The translations under genes and the position numbers were made by a program. A DNA stretch of 7,555 bases from Alloprevotella sp. GTDB lineage: Bacteria; Bacteroidota; Bacteroidia; Bacteroidales; Bacteroidaceae. Below, one piece after another: positions 4,399-7,555 of this stretch (position 1 is its first letter; every line of letters begins with the position of its first letter). The stretch is from positions 1 to 7,555 of the forward strand of contig JABZGM010000100.1 of NCBI GenBank assembly GCA_015259235.1, written 5' to 3'. Under the pieces are notes generated by a model. The model had not been told where the DNA came from. It did no database searches and was given only the letters and a program-made list of their open reading frames with translations.

Positions 4399-7278
4399 TT
4401 AGCTTCGGCTGATTTGCAATCCTTGGTTGGAGAGAGTCATGTCGACAAAGCGTGCAGAAGGTGCAGACGGGTGTTCGGTGAGCAACTGCTTGATGCGGAT
4501 AGCTGCATCGGGATCTTTCGCCACCATATATAAATAGCCACCACCGCCTGCTCCTGGGAGTTTATAACCGCTGCAAAGATCGGTCACTTGCTGACAGAGA
4601 GCTGCCACTACAGGTGGTTCGGTACCGGCATCAAGACGTTTATTTAGGTTCCAGGTCTTTGCTACTAGAGCGCCATAATCGGCTAGATTGCCTTGCTGAA
4701 TGACGTCGAACATATCAAGTGCATGTTGTTTCATCTCATTGAGAATGAGCAAATGGTCTGCACTGTTGAGGAACATGCCACGCACAATCTCAGTGAGGAT
4801 GTGTTTCGCCGTGCGAGTGAGTCCGGTGTAGTAGAGTAAATGGCAGGCACGATGTTCGGACGCGGTGAAGAGGGTGTCGGGCAACCAGCGGACGATGGGA
4901 GTTTGGTCGAAACCAGACTGAGTTTGCAGGAGTTTCACTCCATGCAACACACCGCCAAACTGGTCTTGCCACCCCCCACCTGTGGTGAGGAGTTGCTCGA
5001 GAATCAGTGTGCGATTGCAAACGGTGGTTTTGTCCCAACCGAGATGACAGAAGTCGCTGAGAGCTCCCAATACTGTGGCAGCAAGAATGCTGCTTGTGCC
5101 GAGTCCCGAACCGGCAGGAATGGCAGCTAGAAGTGTGATTTCAATGCCGCTACCAAAGGCTGCCAATGCCTCTCGCAAGGTGGCATGACGCTCTTGGGCG
5201 AACTGAGGGAGGAATCCGCACAAAGCTAAAGCGGCTTTGGGGATGGAGAAAGGAGAACCCACCTTGTTGAAAGCTGAAAGTTCCTCGTAGGTGGTGACTA
5301 CCTCCATGGCACCAAGGTCGATGCTACGGCATACAATCTTGAATTCGGAGCAGGGCTTCACATACACTTGCAAGGGGGGCTGTCCGTTGAGTTCGACGGC
5401 AAGATTCACCACGTTACCTCCTGAGTTGAGACAGAAGGGTGGTGTGTCTGTCCAACCTCCAGCTATGTCGATGCGCACGGCACTGCGCGCCCATACGATT
5501 TGGTCGTGGTGCACGGCAAGTTGGGGCAACTGACGGTGCTGAAGTGCCGCAGCGGTGAGACCTTCGCTGAGGAGACGGAAGGCACGTTGTTCTTGTGCGC
5601 TGCCGTCTTGTTCACACAAATCGAGATAGCGCGAGCGGAACATGGCGTCACGGATTTGTGCCATCACGGGGGTGTCTTCGGGGAGCGCTGGTGGAAGAGT
5701 GAGTTTGCTTTGGGCAAACTTTTGTGCCATGTCTCCGAGATCTACTTGATAGAACACGCTGTGGTCGTGGTGCAACGCTAGGAGCGCAAGATTTTCTTGA
5801 CGAAAAGCACAGCGCTGTTTCTCTTGTCGTGACAAATCGGCGCGAGCGGCGATGTCATCAGCTGAGAGACGAGGGAGTGTGCGGAATGTTTCTGCTAAAT
5901 CTTGAGTAGGATGTTCTGCCAACATCCACGTGAGAAGCTCTGCTACTAAAGCAAAATCTTCACAAACGGGGAAGAGCTGCGCTGCTTGTAGGTCGATTTC
6001 TGCTCCTCCGAGGTCTTGTACGGTGACTCCGTGCGCTGCCAGCCATTCGGGCATGGGACGACCAAAATAGTGTGTCGTTTCTTCTCCGATTGCACCTCGG
6101 AAGGCATCTTCAAAACCATAGGGACGAATTGCCCATTTGCGCTCACCTACCGCAACGAGGTCTACACATTGTCCAGCTTCTAAGTGAAGTGACCAATCAT
6201 TTTCTGGTACTCCCGTGATGACGTGGTTGCGCTCTATTTGCCAAGAAGTGGGCAGATGCGTATTCTCCACCCAAATGTTTTCGTGCAATTTGTCGAAGTG
6301 GTATTCCACTCGAGCGTTTTGAGTGAAGATAGATGGGTGGCGTTTGATTTCGCGCTGTAGGATGAGGCGCTGATCTTTCACCACATTCTGCAAAGCTGTT
6401 GTCGAAGCAATGAGTTCGGGGGTTGTGCCAAAGTGGTAGAACTCTCCACCAGGGAGGGGGAGAATAGCCACGGAGAGTTGCGCTAACTCCTCATCTGCTT
6501 GTGAAGGATGCAAACCGAGAGCGCAACCCATCTGACCATAAAGGTCGTAGTTGACGCGTTGTCCCTGCGCATCCACCGAGCGCTTACGGAGCAATTCCAC
6601 AGCACGGTCTGACAAAAGCCAGATGCCGATGTCCATCAAGGCAAAGTGGGTGGCAGAAAGCGCATTGAGTTGCTCCAAACTAGGTTTTTGGAGCATGAAA
6701 TCCAAATGCGTGGGATTGGTCTGCGGCATCATGAAGACACCATGATGCGTGGCTTGCGTGGGTTCTACCCACAATCCATAGCACACCACGTCGGCTTCAG
6801 GAATGTCTTGCAGCGGTTGGGTGGCGCGGGTGTAGACATCTCCGCTTGCCACTAAGGTGTGGAGCGAGTCGGGTGCCGCCTCCATGATGCGTTCGTAGAG
6901 AGGCAACTGTAGGTCGAGCAGCGTTTGGTCGATGCGTTGTCCACGAGCCCAGCGAAACACAGGGATGGGGAGCATCACCTTGCCACAAGAGGCATAGGCA
7001 GGTAGGCGACGACTTTGTCCTCCTGCATGGAGGAGAATGCGCTTTTCACGAGCAAGCCAAGTGGAGAAATCCGTTGTTGGGGTAGCTTCAGCTTCGTGCG
7101 CAGCTTCGAGCAACCAAGTAGTGCCTCCGCCACTGCCAAGTTTTTGGTCGACAGGGTCGGAGGTACAGAAATATTCTTCAGCGGAACGTCCGCTTACGCT
7201 ATGAAATTGTGCCACCACATTGGGAGGCAATGATAGGAGCTTCTTCAATGTATTTGTTGATTTGCCACAAAGATACAT
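4399..7278 (-). CDS. fkp: Bifunctional L-fucokinase / GDP-L-fucose pyrophosphorylase
   Basis: Fkp salvages free L-fucose: the C-terminal kinase makes fucose-1-phosphate from ATP, and the N-terminal half joins it to GTP to give GDP-L-fucose for fucosylated surface glycans. The sequence aligns, from memory, along its full length with Bacteroides fragilis Fkp (949 residues). With the start at 7278 it has 959 residues. The pyrophosphorylase half shows KRILLHAGGQSRRLP (79-93), the nucleotide loop. A middle region (about 300-440, with VITGVPENDWSLHL at 353-366) follows. The GHMP kinase half has RIDIAGGWTDTPP (602-614), PAGSGLGTSS (721-730), GGGWQDQFGG (767-776, D772 the likely catalytic base) and LPGAGGGGYLYM (907-918). 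The frame is open to an ATG at 7410, but those 44 extra residues do not resemble the family. TTG at 7248 would match the B. fragilis start exactly. It is transcribed away from the gene at 7505; no consensus promoter is seen for it. It is intact, with all key motifs present. Confidence 0.97.
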   Translation of the reverse strand: MYLCGKSTNTLKKLLSLPPNVVAQFHSVSGRSAEEYFCTSDPVDQKLGSGGGTTWLLEAAHEAEATPTTDFSTWLAREKRILLHAGGQSRRLPAYASCGKVMLPIPVFRWARGQRIDQTLLDLQLPLYERIMEAAPDSLHTLVASGDVYTRATQPLQDIPEADVVCYGLWVEPTQATHHGVFMMPQTNPTHLDFMLQKPSLEQLNALSATHFALMDIGIWLLSDRAVELLRKRSVDAQGQRVNYDLYGQMGCALGLHPSQADEELAQLSVAILPLPGGEFYHFGTTPELIASTTALQNVVKDQRLILQREIKRHPSIFTQNARVEYHFDKLHENIWVENTHLPTSWQIERNHVITGVPENDWSLHLEAGQCVDLVAVGERKWAIRPYGFEDAFRGAIGEETTHYFGRPMPEWLAAHGVTVQDLGGAEIDLQAAQLFPVCEDFALVAELLTWMLAEHPTQDLAETFRTLPRLSADDIAARADLSRQEKQRCAFRQENLALLALHHDHSVFYQVDLGDMAQKFAQSKLTLPPALPEDTPVMAQIRDAMFRSRYLDLCEQDGSAQEQRAFRLLSEGLTAAALQHRQLPQLAVHHDQIVWARSAVRIDIAGGWTDTPPFCLNSGGNVVNLAVELNGQPPLQVYVKPCSEFKIVCRSIDLGAMEVVTTYEELSAFNKVGSPFSIPKAALALCGFLPQFAQERHATLREALAAFGSGIEITLLAAIPAGSGLGTSSILAATVLGALSDFCHLGWDKTTVCNRTLILEQLLTTGGGWQDQFGGVLHGVKLLQTQSGFDQTPIVRWLPDTLFTASEHRACHLLYYTGLTRTAKHILTEIVRGMFLNSADHLLILNEMKQHALDMFDVIQQGNLADYGALVAKTWNLNKRLDAGTEPPVVAALCQQVTDLCSGYKLPGAGGGGYLYMVAKDPDAAIRIKQLLTEHPSAPSARFVDMTLSNQGLQISRS

Positions 7279-7293
7279 CTTTCTCTGCGGTGG

Positions 7294-7330
7294 GGCAAAC
7301 ATTCTTGAGGAAATTACAGCTGTGTTTGCC
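7294..7330. repeat. Inverted repeat GGCAAAC ... GTTTGCC in front of fkp
   Basis: Perfect 7-base arms (7294-7300 and 7324-7330) are separated by 23 bases that contain the palindrome ACAGCTGT (7316-7323). It lies 15-52 bases upstream of the chosen fkp start, where an operator or a leader hairpin would act. Within a gap of this size one such pair could arise by chance. Confidence 0.35.
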
Positions 7331-7416
7331 AACCATTGTAGTGTAGCGTGGTAGATGATTCCTAGACAGTATGAACAGATGGGGGCTGTGAACGAGTGGA
7401 GAAATATCATCTTACA

Positions 7417-7448
7417 TTTGGTTAACTGAAGTATTTCATTTAAGTTTG
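7417..7448 (+). promoter_or_regulatory. Bacteroidetes-type promoter for the right-edge gene
   Basis: TTTG (7417-7420) is followed after 20 bases by TAAGTTTG (7441-7448), matching TTTG / TAnnTTTG at every defined base. Transcription would start near 7452-7455, giving a leader of about 50 bases. That leader ends in an A-rich run (about 7481-7500) before ATG 7505, the usual ribosome-loading pattern of Bacteroidetes in place of a Shine-Dalgarno site. Confidence 0.75.
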
Positions 7449-7504
7449 CAGTGCTCTCAATGTTTAGGGAATGTCAGAGTAGAAAAGAAAAAAACTAACA
7501 TGTC

Positions 7505-7555
7505 ATGAAAAAAATATTATCGATAATCTTTGTGTCTTTGGTCATGGCTACCACC
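7505..7555 (+). CDS. N-terminus of a probable exported protein, cut by the right edge
   Basis: Seventeen codons are visible: MKKILSIIFVSLVMATT. Two lysines followed by a hydrophobic run are the n- and h-regions of a signal peptide; the cleavage site or lipobox lies beyond the window. A consensus promoter and an A-rich leader directly upstream support the start. The gene is divergent from fkp, with 226 bases between the two starts. The product cannot be named; an exported, periplasmic or outer-membrane protein is the likely class. Confidence 0.65.
   Translation, partial: MKKILSIIFVSLVMATT

Overview
The window looks like an ordinary piece of a Bacteroidales chromosome (Bacteroides, Prevotella or Porphyromonas type; the genus cannot be fixed by eye). 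Four things support this. Fkp, the fused fucokinase/GDP-fucose pyrophosphorylase typical of Bacteroides, is present. The FtsH has a poly-glycine linker and a long acidic tail. The order is rsfS-ftsH-cdsA. Two intergenic promoters match the Bacteroidetes primary-sigma consensus exactly (TTTG, 19-20 bases, TAnnTTTG), and the genes lack strong Shine-Dalgarno sites.

Layout from left to right. Bases 1-209 (minus) are the 5' end of a P-loop ATPase gene that runs off the left edge, with its promoter at 295-325. Bases 326-577 are mostly empty and hold at best one doubtful small hydrophobic ORF. A strong hairpin at 578-615 lies just past the end of cdsA. The cluster rsfS (4045-3692), ftsH (3573-1495) and cdsA (1498-644) reads leftward; ftsH and cdsA overlap by ATGA. 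Bases 4046-4398 are a non-coding gap with a possible -7 element for rsfS, a tandem repeat and small dyads. fkp (7278-4399, minus) fills most of the right half. It is divergent from a gene that starts at 7505 (plus) and runs off the right edge after 17 codons of a signal-peptide-like N-terminus.

Function. RsfS silences ribosomes when nutrients are short, FtsH is the membrane quality-control protease, and CdsA makes CDP-diacylglycerol for all phospholipids, so the left cluster is core growth and envelope housekeeping. Fkp turns free L-fucose into GDP-L-fucose, the donor for fucosylated capsule, O-antigen and glycoproteins. I find no mobile element, CRISPR array, tRNA or rRNA. I also find no convincing new biological system. 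The most unusual coding detail is an arginine in place of the Walker A lysine in the left-edge ATPase.
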